A DNA stretch of 64,000 nucleotides from contig NZ_FOIP01000001.1 in assembly GCF_900105215.1 (NCBI RefSeq), positions 1,448,001 through 1,512,000 on the forward strand. The letters run 5' to 3'. Positions 20,301 to 29,232 of this stretch are shown here, piece after piece. The stretch is from Lacrimispora sphenoides (lineage in GTDB: Bacteria; Bacillota; Clostridia; Lachnospirales; Lachnospiraceae). The number at the start of each line of letters is the position of its first letter. Position 1 is the stretch's first letter. A program made the position numbers and the translations under genes. The notes under the pieces are model-generated. The model was not told where the DNA came from, did not search any database, and saw only the letters and a list, made by a program, of their open reading frames with translations.

Positions 20301-23300
20301 GATAAAACTATCGTATCTGAGAATAAGACTGTTTATGCACAGTGGAAGGCTAAAACCACAGTGGCTATTACTGCGGATCAAGTAATTAAAACTTACAACG
20401 GCCAGCAGCAGTCAGTTGATGGGTCTTCTTTCACAACAAGCGGTCTTCCGGCAGGTTATACATTGACTGGTGTTACGGCAGTAGGTTCAGGAACGGATGT
20501 AAAGGACGGCGGTTATCTCATCACCCTTTCCGGTAGTCCCCAGATCCTTAATGATAGTGGAAATAATGTAACAAATCAGTTTAAGTTTACTACGGCTTCA
20601 GGCAAACTGACGATTGAACCGAAGGCAGCAACCATTGAAGTAAACGATGCCTCCAAGCCCTATGGAACCCCAGATCCGACTTTCAGCGGAACAGTATACG
20701 GTCTGATCGACCAGAATGATTTTGGCAGCGTCTTATATAAGAGAGGTAATCAAGGGATTGAGGCGGTAGGAAGATATCCGAATGTCATTGTGCCGGCGTA
20801 TATAGAGAATCGTAATTATACCGTTACAGTGAAAAAAGGAAATTTTGAGATCAAGACAGCATCGTTTGAAAATGCTTCCTTAACAGGAAATGGCGGTTCC
20901 TGGGAATATGACGGAGCTTCTCATGCGGCAGGAGCAACACTTGAGAATGCACCTGGTTATACTATTTTCTATCAGGAAGGAGATGGACCCTGGACTACGA
21001 CAGCTCCAAGTGTCACCAATGTATCGGAGGGAGCGAAAACCGTTCAAGTAAAGGCGACGAGGACAGGATATGTGGACCTGTATGCAAGTGATATAACGAT
21101 CAAGATAACTCCGAAGGTAGCAACCATAAAGGTAAAAAACAGCTCCAAGCAATTTGACCAGCCGGATCCTGAATTTAAAGGTAAAGTAAGCGGCCTTATT
21201 AATGACGCAGACTTAGGTACAGTCACTTATTCCAGAACCAATTCTGAAGAGGGAGTGGGTAAGTATCAAGCGGTTTTAAATGCGAACTATATCCAAAATG
21301 ACAATTACACCGTAACTGTCATGAAAGGAGATTTTGAGATCAAGTTAGCCAAGGATCCGGATGTGGACTTAAAGATTAAGGGCGGAAGCTGGCCCTATGA
21401 TGGAAAGGCTCACAAGGTATCGCTGGATGTATTTGATGGGATCTTTGCGAAACTGCAGAAATACAAGATTGAATACAGTATAGACAAAGGTGAGAACTGG
21501 TCCGAAGATATTCCGAGTGTGAAAAATGTAGATGATGGAACCCTGACAGTAATTGCCAGAGGAACAAGGACTGGATATGAGGACTTAGTATCAAATGAAG
21601 TTACTTTGAGCATCACTCCAAAAGAAGTCACCATTACCGTAGAAGATGCTTCCAAACCGTTTGACCAGCCGGATCCGGCGTTCACAGGAAACTTAAACGG
21701 TCTTGTGACAGAGGGCGACCTGGGAACAATCAGCTATGTGAGAACCAACGACGCAGAAGGAGTCGATGTATATCCGGGAGTTCTGGATGCAAAGTACACG
21801 AAAAACTCCAACTATGAAGTAACCGTTATCCCGGGAACCTTTGAAATTAAAACAGCTTCCATGGAAGGTGCGAAAGTAAATGCCGTAGGCGGTGAATGGA
21901 TCTATGACGGAAATGTACATACAATAACCGCTGATTTAGAGAATGCGGACGGCTACGTAATCTACTATCAGACAGGAAATGAAGAGTGGACGACAACAAC
22001 ACCGAGCATATCAAACGTTCAGGAAGGAACCGTAATCGTATCTGTGAAGGCTGTAAAGCCCGGGTATGAGACCCTTACCGCTGAGCCGGCAGAAATAAAG
22101 ATTATTCCCAAGGCCGTGACCATTACCGTAGAGGGTGCCTGGAAATATTATGGCAGCAATGACCCTGTTTTAGGCGGAACCGGGCCGGATCTTGTAAATG
22201 CCGGAGATTTGGGAACGATCAGCTATGTGAGAATAAATCAAGCGGAAGATGTAGGGGAGTATGTGGAAGTTTTAGATGCCAGGTACCAGGAGAATCCCAA
22301 TTATTCCGTTACTGTTACTAAGGGAAACTTTGAGATCAGGACGGCAACCATGGAAGGTGCTGAACTGACGGCAGAAGGCGGCGAGTGGATCTATGATGGC
22401 ACGGCCCATGAAGCAAAGGGATTATTAAAGAATGCGGACGGTTATACCATCTACTTCAAATCCGCAGACAGCGACTGGAGCATGACACCTGTAAGCGTGG
22501 CCAACGTGTCCGAGGGAATGGTCCCCGTATCTGTTAAGGCAGTAAAGAGAGGCTATGTAGATCTGACTGCAGATGATGTAACTCTTAAGATCAATCCCAA
22601 GGAAGCTTCCGTTAAGGTAGATAGTTTCTGGAAATTCTATGGAGAGACAGATCCTGCATTCACCGGAGCACCAGACGGCCTTATAAATGCCGGAGATCTT
22701 GGAGAAATCAAGTACGTGAGAACCGGTAATGGTGAAGATGTAAAGAAATATCCGGGAGTTCTGGATGCAGTATTTACAGAGAATTCCAACTATACCATAA
22801 CCGTTACAAAGGGCGATTTTGAAATAAAAACAGCTTTGATTCCCAACGCTTCCGTAGAAGGAGCCGGCGGCGATTGGGTGTATGACGGGGCCGCTCATGC
22901 GGCTGAAGCAAAGCTTAACAATGCTGAAGGTTATACCGTATATTACAAGGTTGGAAATGGTGACTGGAGTACCACACCACCAAGCGTGACGAATGTATCC
23001 GATGGACTGGTTACCGTATCCGTGAAAGCGGAAAGAACTGGTTATGAGCCCCTGACATCAAAGGATATAACTCTTAAGATCAATGCAAATCCAGTGACCA
23101 TCACAGCAGATAATTCCTCCAAGAACTTTGGTGAAAAGGATCCTGTATTCACCGGAATGGTGGATGGTTTGATAAACCAGAATGATCTTGGAAAGATCAT
23201 TTACATAAGAAGTAATGAGGGGGAAGAAAGCGTAGCATTTTATGGAAATGTAATTGTACCGGCCTATACTGCAAATGACAATTACATTGTAACTGAGAAG

Positions 23301-26300
23301 TATGGCAGCTTTGAAATCAAGACAGCATCAATTCCCAACGCTTCCGTAGAAGGAATCGGAGGAGAGTGGGTGTATGACGGATCTTCTCATGCAGCAGGAG
23401 CAGAGCTTAAGAATGCGCCTGAGTATACAGTTTTTTATAAGCTGGAAGATGGTAAGTGGACAGAAACAGCACCACGCGTAGCCAATGTATCCGATGGTCC
23501 ATTAACCGTTTATGTAAAGGCAGTCAGAACGGGATATGTAACTCTGGAAGCAGAACCAGTCATAATCAGGATAACACCGAAGGAAGCAACCATAAAGGTA
23601 GATAATAACTGGAAATACTTTGATTTGGCGGATCCGGTCTTTGACGGTAAGGTAAGCGGTCTTGTTAACAAAACAGATTTAGGTACAGTCAGTTATATCA
23701 GAACCAATGATGACGAGGGAGTAGGTAAATATCAAGAGGTTTTAAATGCTCAATACACTTCAAATAGTAACTACAACGTAACCATTACAAAAGGCGATTT
23801 CGAAATCCGGTTAGCCAAGGATCCGGATGTGACTTTAAAAATCAAAGGCGGAAGCTGGCCCTATGATGGAAAGGCTCACAAGGCATCGCTGGATGTATTC
23901 GATGGAATCCTGACAAAACTGCAGAAATACAAGATCGAATACAGTATAGACAAAGGTGAGAACTGGTCCGAGGATGTTCCAAGTGTAGAAAATGTAGATG
24001 ATGGAACCCTGACAGTGATTGCCAGAGGAACAAGGACCGGATATGAGGACTTAGTATCAAATGAAGTAACCTTAAGCATCACTCCTAAAGCAGTCACCAT
24101 TACCGTAGAAGATGCTTCCAAACCGTTTGACCAGCCGGATCCGGCGTTCACAGGAAATTTAAGTGGCCTTGTGACAGAGGGAGACCTGGGAACAATCAGC
24201 TATGTGAGAATCAATGATGCAGAAGGAGCCAATGTATATCCGGGAGTTCTGAATGCAAAATACACAGAGAACTCCAACTATGAAGTAACCGTAATCCCGG
24301 GAACCTTTGAAATTAAAACAGCTTCCGTGGAAGGAGCGAAAGTAACTATTGCAGGCGGTGAATGGACCTATGACGGAAATTTACATGCAATAACTGCCGG
24401 CATAGAGAATGCGGACGGCTACGTAATCTACTACCAGGCAGGAAATAAAGGGTGGATGACAACACCTCCAGGCATAACCAACGTTAAGGAAGGTACTGTA
24501 ACCGTATCTGTTAAGGCTGTAAAGACCGGTTATGAGACTCTTACCGCAGAGCCGGTAGAAATAAAGATCATTCCCAAGGCTGTGACCATTACCATAACAG
24601 ATGCCTGGAAATATTATGGCAGCGATGATCCGGTTTTTAGCGGACCCGGCCCGGAACTTGTAAATGCAGGAGATTTGGGGACGATCAGCTATGTGAGAAC
24701 AAATCAGGCGGAAGATGTAGGGAATTATGAGGAAGTTTTAGATGCCAGGTACGAGGCGAATCCCAATTATTCAGTTACTGTTTCCAAGGGGAATTTTGAG
24801 ATCAGGAAGGCAACCATGGAAGGTGCTAAACTGACAGCGGAAGGCGGCAAGTGGATTTATGACGGAGCGGCTCATAAGGCAAAAGGTTTATTGGATCATG
24901 CAGATGGCTATACCATTTATTACAAAGCTGGTGAGGGTGACTGGAGTATCACACCACCAAGTGTGACCAATGTATCGGAAGGGTTAATGACGGTATCTGT
25001 AAAAGCAATGAGAAACGGTTATGAGGATCTGATCGCAGATGATGTAACACTTCAGGTCATTCCGAAGGAAATTGCCATTCATGTGAATAGCAGCTCCAGG
25101 TTTTATAATCAGCCGGATCCAGTCTTTACAGGAACCGTAGATCCCCTTGTAAATGAAGGAGATCTGGGGTCAATCAGCTATATCAGAACAAATAAAGAGA
25201 ACGATGTGGCTGTATACACGGGAGTTCTGGATGCAGTATTTACAGAAAATAAGAACTATACCGTATCTGTTGTGAAGGGCAATTTTGAGATCAAGACGGC
25301 AACCATGGAAGGAGCAGTCCTTACAGCGGAAGGCGGCGAATGGACTTATGACGGAACTGCCCATGAAGCAAAGGGCTTATTGAATCATGCAGATGGCTAT
25401 ACCATGTATTACAAGACCGGTAACAGTGAATGGAGTACCGCGCCACCAAGTGTGACCAATGTATCAGACGGACCGGTAACAGTATCTGTAAAAGCAGCGA
25501 GAGTCGGTTACGAGGATTTGACTGCAGATGATGTGACCCTGAAAATAAATGCAAAAGAGGCATTTATCACAGCACATCATACATTTAAGTACTATGATGC
25601 TGCAGATCCTGAATTCTCTGGAACGGTGGAGGGTCTGATCAGCCAGATGGATCTGGGGAATATCGCTTACATAAGAAGCAATGAAGCTGAGGCGGTAGGA
25701 AGCTATCCGGATGTCATTGTACCGGCGTATACAGAGAATAGCAATTATATTGTTACTGCGAAAAATGGAGACTTTGAGATCAGGACAGCATCGCTTTTAA
25801 ATGCTTCCTTAACAGGAACAGGCGGTACCTGGGAATATGACGGAGCTCCTCATGCGGCAGGTTCGACGCTTGAGAATGCACCTGGTTACACGACGTTCTA
25901 CAAGACAGGAGACGGCGAGTGGACGGAAACCCCGCCAAGCGTAACCAATGTATCAGAAGGATTTGTAACTGTCCAGATAAAGGCAACGAGGCCTGGATAC
26001 ATGGATCTTGAAGCGAAAGCCGTAATCATCAGGGTGGCAGCAAAGGATATAACCATCCGGGTAGACAATAAGAGCAAGGAATATGGTACGGCAGATCCGG
26101 AGTTTACCGGCCAGGCTGATGGTCTGGTTGCGGAAGGGGACTTAGGAACCATTCGTTACCACAGGCTTGAGGCAGACAAAAAGAAAGAAGATGCTTCTGA
26201 TCAGATAACATTAACAGCAGCTTATAACGCTAATGAAAACTACAAGGTTACTGTTATTAACGGGGAATTGAAGATCTATGCTGGGAATAACAACGGAGTA

Positions 26301-27101
26301 AGTGTTGCCGGGCAGACAGTAACCTATGACGGCCACGCATACGGCTTAAAAGATGCAGCAGCGCTAAAAGCTGGGTCCACCTTATTATACTCTCTGGATC
26401 AGGTAACATTCAGCGAGAAAAAGCCAGCCTTTACAGATGCAGGTACTTACTTTGTATATGTAAAAGCCCAAAATCCAAACTATGCAGAAACAGATGTAGT
26501 GAAAGGTACCGTGACAATTAACAGAAGGCCTGTCACCATTACTGGGGACAGTGCGGAAAAGAGGTATGATGGAACTGATCTAAGTGCCAATGCTGCTAAG
26601 ATCACTCATGGACAGCTGGCAGAAGGCCAGAGTTTAAAGAGCGTTCTCTTGACAGGAGCTCAGAAATCGGTTGGCAGCAGTGACAATATTGCCAGCGATG
26701 CGGTGATCACATCCGGAGACCTTGATGTAACCGCGAATTATGAGATCACCTACGTTGCAGGCAGACTGACAGTGACCTATGTAAGCAGTGGCGGGGGTAA
26801 CAGCGGAGGAGGCGGTAATAGCGGAGGCTCCTCTCCGAACACGAATCGTCCCTTTGTACCGGGCGGCCCGGGTGATAACTTTGTGACAATCACTCCTGAT
26901 GCGGTACCATTATCAAATTTACCGGTTGAGAATGACATAGAAACCAACCTTCTGATAATTGATGATGGTAATATTCCATTAGCAGGTCTGCCGAAGACAG
27001 GCGACAAAATGCATGTACAGGGACTTGTGGCATTATTGTCCGGATTCCTGCTGGCGGCTTATGCAGCATTAAACAGCAGGAACAAGAGGGAGAACCGGTA
27101 A
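17313..27101 (+). CDS. Giant LPxTG-anchored vWA and MBG-repeat surface protein
   Basis: This 3,262-residue protein begins with a signal peptide (basic start, hydrophobic stretch, SWA cleavage region near residue 31) and a Glu/Thr-rich linker at about 175-330. A vWA domain at about 520-720 has the MIDAS motif DSSGSMAG (Asp530) and SDGEPRD. A Listeria-Bacteroides B-repeat follows near 940-1015 (FDGNGG, YAQWK). From about 1100 to 2990 there are twelve MBG domains (SKPFDQPDPAFTG-like signatures). Eleven are followed by a partner unit with GG-W-YDG-H. A further YDG/MBG-like segment, a Gly/Ser linker and LPKTG at 26988-27002 end the protein. The start follows AAGGAGGGG. It is probably a wall-linked adhesin with a metal-dependent vWA head. 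The ligand is unknown, and mucin binding cannot be assumed from the family name. Confidence 0.94.
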   Translation: MKKVRGKFRRSLAGFLAFCVTATSFNTVSWADVGNALDTQNVTFIMSGEDLKESAQAAVDEGNTLDFDDLGITSEENTSKEYKKLFEDGSVYEFMPSYDTDEDEIADGALLRMFIQVKDQKEGYQLTGNEKIIFLYMNDSEGTIKFRTDIDGYLTEKVSVKGNTFLLEKEITVPSGKGKEENQTPGKGAAEEETTAAEETPDVIPDTTIAPSETEENTESAVAPEEATEAPEETTDKTTDKTSDNTRDEMSAPNESKENAEVPAAPKETSESKEQNSDNGSEVSEPKEAAVENTDAKTEQISMSRHLVHVLTAPVEDTVSDDVATPGNASETVEEEEKNGSDSQNNTKKATKGEEYRHVIVDESYYAKAYVVTLKDLTAAQKDGLTLIVNHHAYYNDEEKVETETLTGFDAGEEVFARDYSWNKDTLEYLGGPQDHIIIGEQEENKLDLYYEEIVPDKEEEDVVVQPKSYVSLRARSAFSLLSEDSTTPGMVFPTKTAQWVDENNGIAKIEFSIFGNPIRQGSDVVLVIDSSGSMAGKKWTLAVNAAKAFITNLYKPQDGVDSDNRLAIVDFDSSAARYPSGSGDSFIKADDTIRVNQSTYSAAKYFTDYVLASRMSAQGGTNYDVAFAKAEEAINGRWDSSRPAYIVFMSDGEPRDNEWSPYRTGQAGAERLRNDGVTIYSLGLDIGNSAFNRFIMPLASDPKNTYAKNIKDINQLPEVYNNIASSIKIAGTNAVITDVINTDAFDIVTDYNGDTWYDASTGTATKSADGRTVTWNFGNISENKETLTIYIRVKKNVQGGTSPYTNKNADVTYKDPNYVIKTKDIPNPRLPVGEVGNITRNYYLVNKDGYPISSTEATGQIVEFNKRVVLGTDLYESDSLPFGTYAVSAPAVIQYEDSKYQYVAASAGTGKNGSPNPSDVSLNAQNKAVNLYFGYQFISDVTVTFDGNGGTPSVSTVTIPRDTALGDKLAKVARDDDYIFMGWNTSPDGKGAAFTDKTIVSENKTVYAQWKAKTTVAITADQVIKTYNGQQQSVDGSSFTTSGLPAGYTLTGVTAVGSGTDVKDGGYLITLSGSPQILNDSGNNVTNQFKFTTASGKLTIEPKAATIEVNDASKPYGTPDPTFSGTVYGLIDQNDFGSVLYKRGNQGIEAVGRYPNVIVPAYIENRNYTVTVKKGNFEIKTASFENASLTGNGGSWEYDGASHAAGATLENAPGYTIFYQEGDGPWTTTAPSVTNVSEGAKTVQVKATRTGYVDLYASDITIKITPKVATIKVKNSSKQFDQPDPEFKGKVSGLINDADLGTVTYSRTNSEEGVGKYQAVLNANYIQNDNYTVTVMKGDFEIKLAKDPDVDLKIKGGSWPYDGKAHKVSLDVFDGIFAKLQKYKIEYSIDKGENWSEDIPSVKNVDDGTLTVIARGTRTGYEDLVSNEVTLSITPKEVTITVEDASKPFDQPDPAFTGNLNGLVTEGDLGTISYVRTNDAEGVDVYPGVLDAKYTKNSNYEVTVIPGTFEIKTASMEGAKVNAVGGEWIYDGNVHTITADLENADGYVIYYQTGNEEWTTTTPSISNVQEGTVIVSVKAVKPGYETLTAEPAEIKIIPKAVTITVEGAWKYYGSNDPVLGGTGPDLVNAGDLGTISYVRINQAEDVGEYVEVLDARYQENPNYSVTVTKGNFEIRTATMEGAELTAEGGEWIYDGTAHEAKGLLKNADGYTIYFKSADSDWSMTPVSVANVSEGMVPVSVKAVKRGYVDLTADDVTLKINPKEASVKVDSFWKFYGETDPAFTGAPDGLINAGDLGEIKYVRTGNGEDVKKYPGVLDAVFTENSNYTITVTKGDFEIKTALIPNASVEGAGGDWVYDGAAHAAEAKLNNAEGYTVYYKVGNGDWSTTPPSVTNVSDGLVTVSVKAERTGYEPLTSKDITLKINANPVTITADNSSKNFGEKDPVFTGMVDGLINQNDLGKIIYIRSNEGEESVAFYGNVIVPAYTANDNYIVTEKYGSFEIKTASIPNASVEGIGGEWVYDGSSHAAGAELKNAPEYTVFYKLEDGKWTETAPRVANVSDGPLTVYVKAVRTGYVTLEAEPVIIRITPKEATIKVDNNWKYFDLADPVFDGKVSGLVNKTDLGTVSYIRTNDDEGVGKYQEVLNAQYTSNSNYNVTITKGDFEIRLAKDPDVTLKIKGGSWPYDGKAHKASLDVFDGILTKLQKYKIEYSIDKGENWSEDVPSVENVDDGTLTVIARGTRTGYEDLVSNEVTLSITPKAVTITVEDASKPFDQPDPAFTGNLSGLVTEGDLGTISYVRINDAEGANVYPGVLNAKYTENSNYEVTVIPGTFEIKTASVEGAKVTIAGGEWTYDGNLHAITAGIENADGYVIYYQAGNKGWMTTPPGITNVKEGTVTVSVKAVKTGYETLTAEPVEIKIIPKAVTITITDAWKYYGSDDPVFSGPGPELVNAGDLGTISYVRTNQAEDVGNYEEVLDARYEANPNYSVTVSKGNFEIRKATMEGAKLTAEGGKWIYDGAAHKAKGLLDHADGYTIYYKAGEGDWSITPPSVTNVSEGLMTVSVKAMRNGYEDLIADDVTLQVIPKEIAIHVNSSSRFYNQPDPVFTGTVDPLVNEGDLGSISYIRTNKENDVAVYTGVLDAVFTENKNYTVSVVKGNFEIKTATMEGAVLTAEGGEWTYDGTAHEAKGLLNHADGYTMYYKTGNSEWSTAPPSVTNVSDGPVTVSVKAARVGYEDLTADDVTLKINAKEAFITAHHTFKYYDAADPEFSGTVEGLISQMDLGNIAYIRSNEAEAVGSYPDVIVPAYTENSNYIVTAKNGDFEIRTASLLNASLTGTGGTWEYDGAPHAAGSTLENAPGYTTFYKTGDGEWTETPPSVTNVSEGFVTVQIKATRPGYMDLEAKAVIIRVAAKDITIRVDNKSKEYGTADPEFTGQADGLVAEGDLGTIRYHRLEADKKKEDASDQITLTAAYNANENYKVTVINGELKIYAGNNNGVSVAGQTVTYDGHAYGLKDAAALKAGSTLLYSLDQVTFSEKKPAFTDAGTYFVYVKAQNPNYAETDVVKGTVTINRRPVTITGDSAEKRYDGTDLSANAAKITHGQLAEGQSLKSVLLTGAQKSVGSSDNIASDAVITSGDLDVTANYEITYVAGRLTVTYVSSGGGNSGGGGNSGGSSPNTNRPFVPGGPGDNFVTITPDAVPLSNLPVENDIETNLLIIDDGNIPLAGLPKTGDKMHVQGLVALLSGFLLAAYAALNSRNKRENR

Positions 27102-27150
27102 AAGAAAGGCTTTGGTTTTCAAGCAGCCGGCAAGTAAATTATAAACAAAT

Positions 27151-27195
27151 ACAGGGCAGAACTTTCCGATGAATCGGTTGGTTCTGCCCTGTTTT
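27151..27195 (+). terminator. Terminator of the vWA/MBG surface gene
   Basis: A perfect 12-bp stem ACAGGGCAGAAC (27151-27162) with GTTCTGCCCTGT (27181-27192), followed by a short T run. The stretch 27196-27391 holds no gene I can support. Confidence 0.85.
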
Positions 27196-27391
27196 CTCAT
27201 TTCGGCCCTGACACCGAGTCGTTTATAGACTGAATAAAGTACTGTCAGCACTTTATGGTATCCGTTCGAAGGTAAGCTTGAAGTAAAGAAGGAAGTAAGG
27301 TAAAAATGCAAGAAATATCATGAGGTTATTAGAAAGCAGTTGATTAGTAATATGTCATAAATAATAAGTTAATTGCTGTATAAAATTCATA

Positions 27392-27420
27392 TAGACAGTT
27401 AGTTTTTAGTTTGATAATAT
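27392..27420 (+). promoter_or_regulatory. Promoter of the xdh FAD/FeS operon
   Basis: TAGACA (27392-27397) and TAATAT (27415-27420) have a 17-bp spacer. The tandem operator at 27427-27449 covers the predicted start site. The remaining leader to 27600 is AT-rich with no recognised structure. Confidence 0.6.
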
Positions 27421-27426
27421 TGATAG

Positions 27427-27449
27427 TACAAATATGTAATACAAGTATG
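27427..27449 (+). promoter_or_regulatory. Tandem operator, xdh promoter copy
   Basis: Two direct ten-base copies TACAAATATG and TACAAGTATG are separated by TAA, beginning six bases after the -10. The same arrangement recurs at 30065-30087 in front of the purine permease. It is probably the binding site of the GntR-family repressor encoded between the two promoters. Confidence 0.65.
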
Positions 27450-27600
27450 CGACGCTAAAATTGTACAGATGTTTGCATCTATGTTTCATTAAAGGGGGAT
27501 TTGATTATTCTTACCATGAAGAAAATCACTTTAAACGTTAATTACTGATTTTATGGGTCTTTAAGTTATTTCAGAAGCTAAATAAAGGGAGGACTATATT

Positions 27601-28533
27601 ATGTATGATATTAAGGAAATCTACAAGCCATCCAATTTACATGAGACGCTTGATATAATGGCAGGCAATGAGGATGGAATCATTATTTCTGGCGGAACAG
27701 ATGTTTTAATCAGGCTGAAGGAACGTAAGCTTAAAGAATGCAAGCTTATCAGCATACATAATCTAAAAGAATTACAGGGGATATCATATAATGAAGCTTC
27801 TAATGATATTACAATTTACCCTGGAACCTGCTTTGAAGACATTCATGGCAGCAATGTGATAGAGAAATACTGCTACTGTCTATGGCAGGCATCCGATGAA
27901 GTAGGAAGTCCGCAAATCCGGACCGTTGCGACGATAGGAGGCAATGTCTGTAATGGGGCTGTTAGCGCTGAGAGTGCGCCTTCCCTTCTGGTATTGAACG
28001 CCGAACTGGAAATAACCAATATAAAGCATGACGTCGTTCATAAAGAGCCGGGAAACATGATACCTCATTCCAAGCGGAAGGTACCGATCAGGGAGTTTTT
28101 CACGGGACCTGGAAAAACCGTATTAGAGAAGGGAAAAGAATTATTAACAGCAATTAAAATACCGGCCGCTCCCCATGGAAGTGGAAGCTATTATATTAAA
28201 TTTGGAACCCGCAATGCGTTGGAAATATCTACTTTGGGGTGTGCAGTATTTGTAACTCTTAATGAATCTAAAAATGCCTTTGAAGACTTTAGGATTGCAT
28301 TTGGAGTTGCAGCTCCTACCCCAATACGTTGTACGCAGATCGAGGGACAGGTAAAGGGGCTTCCTTTAACCAGGGAAACCTTGAAATTCATTGGGAATGA
28401 AATTCTAAAAGAAGTGAATCCCAGAGACAGTTGGAGAGCCTCCAAACAACTTAGAATACAATTAATAAAGGAATTAAGCCAGCGCGCCACGGAAGGTGCT
28501 GTTAAAAATGCGGGAGGTGCTATCATTGATTAA
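27601..28533 (+). CDS. xdhB: Xanthine-dehydrogenase-type FAD-binding subunit
   Basis: This 310-residue protein has the FAD_binding_5/CO_deh_flav_C layout of the medium subunit of molybdenum hydroxylases. An N-terminal segment has SGGTDVL near residue 37, the FAD site ATIGGNVCNG lies near 115-124, and a C-terminal CO-dehydrogenase flavoprotein domain follows. It passes electrons from the 2Fe-2S subunit to NAD or another acceptor in the cytoplasm. GGGAGG lies about 8 bases before the ATG. It overlaps the 2Fe-2S gene by 8 bases, implying translational coupling. The molybdenum subunit is encoded separately at 31528, beyond a regulator and a permease. The substrate is probably a purine given the permease; the sequence alone does not prove xanthine. 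Confidence 0.9.
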   Translation: MYDIKEIYKPSNLHETLDIMAGNEDGIIISGGTDVLIRLKERKLKECKLISIHNLKELQGISYNEASNDITIYPGTCFEDIHGSNVIEKYCYCLWQASDEVGSPQIRTVATIGGNVCNGAVSAESAPSLLVLNAELEITNIKHDVVHKEPGNMIPHSKRKVPIREFFTGPGKTVLEKGKELLTAIKIPAAPHGSGSYYIKFGTRNALEISTLGCAVFVTLNESKNAFEDFRIAFGVAAPTPIRCTQIEGQVKGLPLTRETLKFIGNEILKEVNPRDSWRASKQLRIQLIKELSQRATEGAVKNAGGAIID

Positions 28534-28990
28534 GGTCATACATATGAAGGTTAATGGAAAACAGGTGGAGCTGGGAGTTGATGACAGGGAGTGTCTGACA
28601 GATACCCTTCGAAACCGTTTAGGACTTACGAGCGTTAAGAAAGGCTGCGAAGCAGGTGAGTGTGGTGCGTGCACCGTGCTCATAGACGGAAAAGCCACCA
28701 ACAGCTGTATTTATCTTACTACGTGGGCAGAAGGACGGGACATTGTTACTGTGGAAGGAATCAAAGGGGAGAATGGGAACCTGCATCCGGTTCAGCAGGC
28801 TTTTGTGGATGAGGCTGCGATTCAATGCGGATTCTGCACACCAGGACTGATCCTGACGGCTGTTGAGATTGTGGGGTCAGGAAAAAAGTACTCGCGGGAT
28901 GAACTTCGTAAGCTTATCTCCGGCCATTTGTGCCGCTGTACAGGATATGAGAATATTCTTAATGCGGTAGAAAAAGTAGCCGGGCTGTAA
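28526..28990 (+). CDS. xdhC: Xanthine-dehydrogenase-type 2Fe-2S subunit
   Basis: The 154 residues have the two iron-sulfur motifs of the small molybdenum-hydroxylase subunit. A plant-type ferredoxin cluster is marked by CEAGECGAC and a later Cys in ATNSC. The second cluster, in a helical domain, is marked by CGFCTPG and CRCTG. It relays electrons from the molybdenum cofactor to the FAD subunit. I chose the TTG start at 28526 because GGAGG at 28513-28517 is 8 bases upstream. ATG codons at 28496 and 28544 have poorer sites. The start overlaps the end of xdhB. The remaining uncertainty is the exact start, not the function. Confidence 0.92.
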   Translation: MIKVIHMKVNGKQVELGVDDRECLTDTLRNRLGLTSVKKGCEAGECGACTVLIDGKATNSCIYLTTWAEGRDIVTVEGIKGENGNLHPVQQAFVDEAAIQCGFCTPGLILTAVEIVGSGKKYSRDELRKLISGHLCRCTGYENILNAVEKVAGL

Positions 28991-29054
28991 AAGAAGATAG
29001 AAAATAGAACGTTAAGGATCGTGTTTATCTGCATTTAATAAGATTTATGTATTA

Positions 29055-29083
29055 AAGGCCAGCTGCTGTCGGTAGTTGGCCTT
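29055..29083 (+). terminator. Possible weak terminator after xdhC
   Basis: AAGGCCA (29055-29061) and TGGCCTT (29077-29083) form a 7-bp stem. It lacks a clear T run, so termination may be partial or factor-dependent. Confidence 0.35.
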
Positions 29084-29166
29084 ATCCGTGTGCGCCAGGT
29101 ATGGGAGGACTATTCTTTCTGATGGAAATTTGTTCCTGATATTTCATGTGGAATCGTTCTCCTAAG

Positions 29167-29195
29167 TTGCAGATTACGGTTCGAAATGCTATACT
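29167..29195 (+). promoter_or_regulatory. Promoter of the GntR regulator gene
   Basis: TTGCAG (29167-29172) and TATACT (29190-29195) are separated by 17 bp, placing the transcript start about 30 bp before the ATG at 29233. No copy of the tandem operator is present here. Confidence 0.65.
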
Positions 29196-29232
29196 ATCAA
29201 TGAATACTATGAAGGTTATAAGGAGGGGGAAT

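Noticed and set aside
22425..22898. Minus-strand open frame inside the MBG array
   Set aside because: Similar frames recur at the module period, as expected for the reverse complement of a repeat; no start site and no family resemblance.
20626..26270. Regular repeats considered as a CRISPR array
   Set aside because: The units are about 490 bp, lie in frame within one coding region and encode protein domains; there are no short identical repeats with unique spacers and no cas genes.
29146..29232. Upstream in-frame ATG for the GntR regulator
   Set aside because: It lies upstream of the best promoter (29167-29195) and has no ribosome binding site; the ATG at 29233 follows AGGAGGGGGA.
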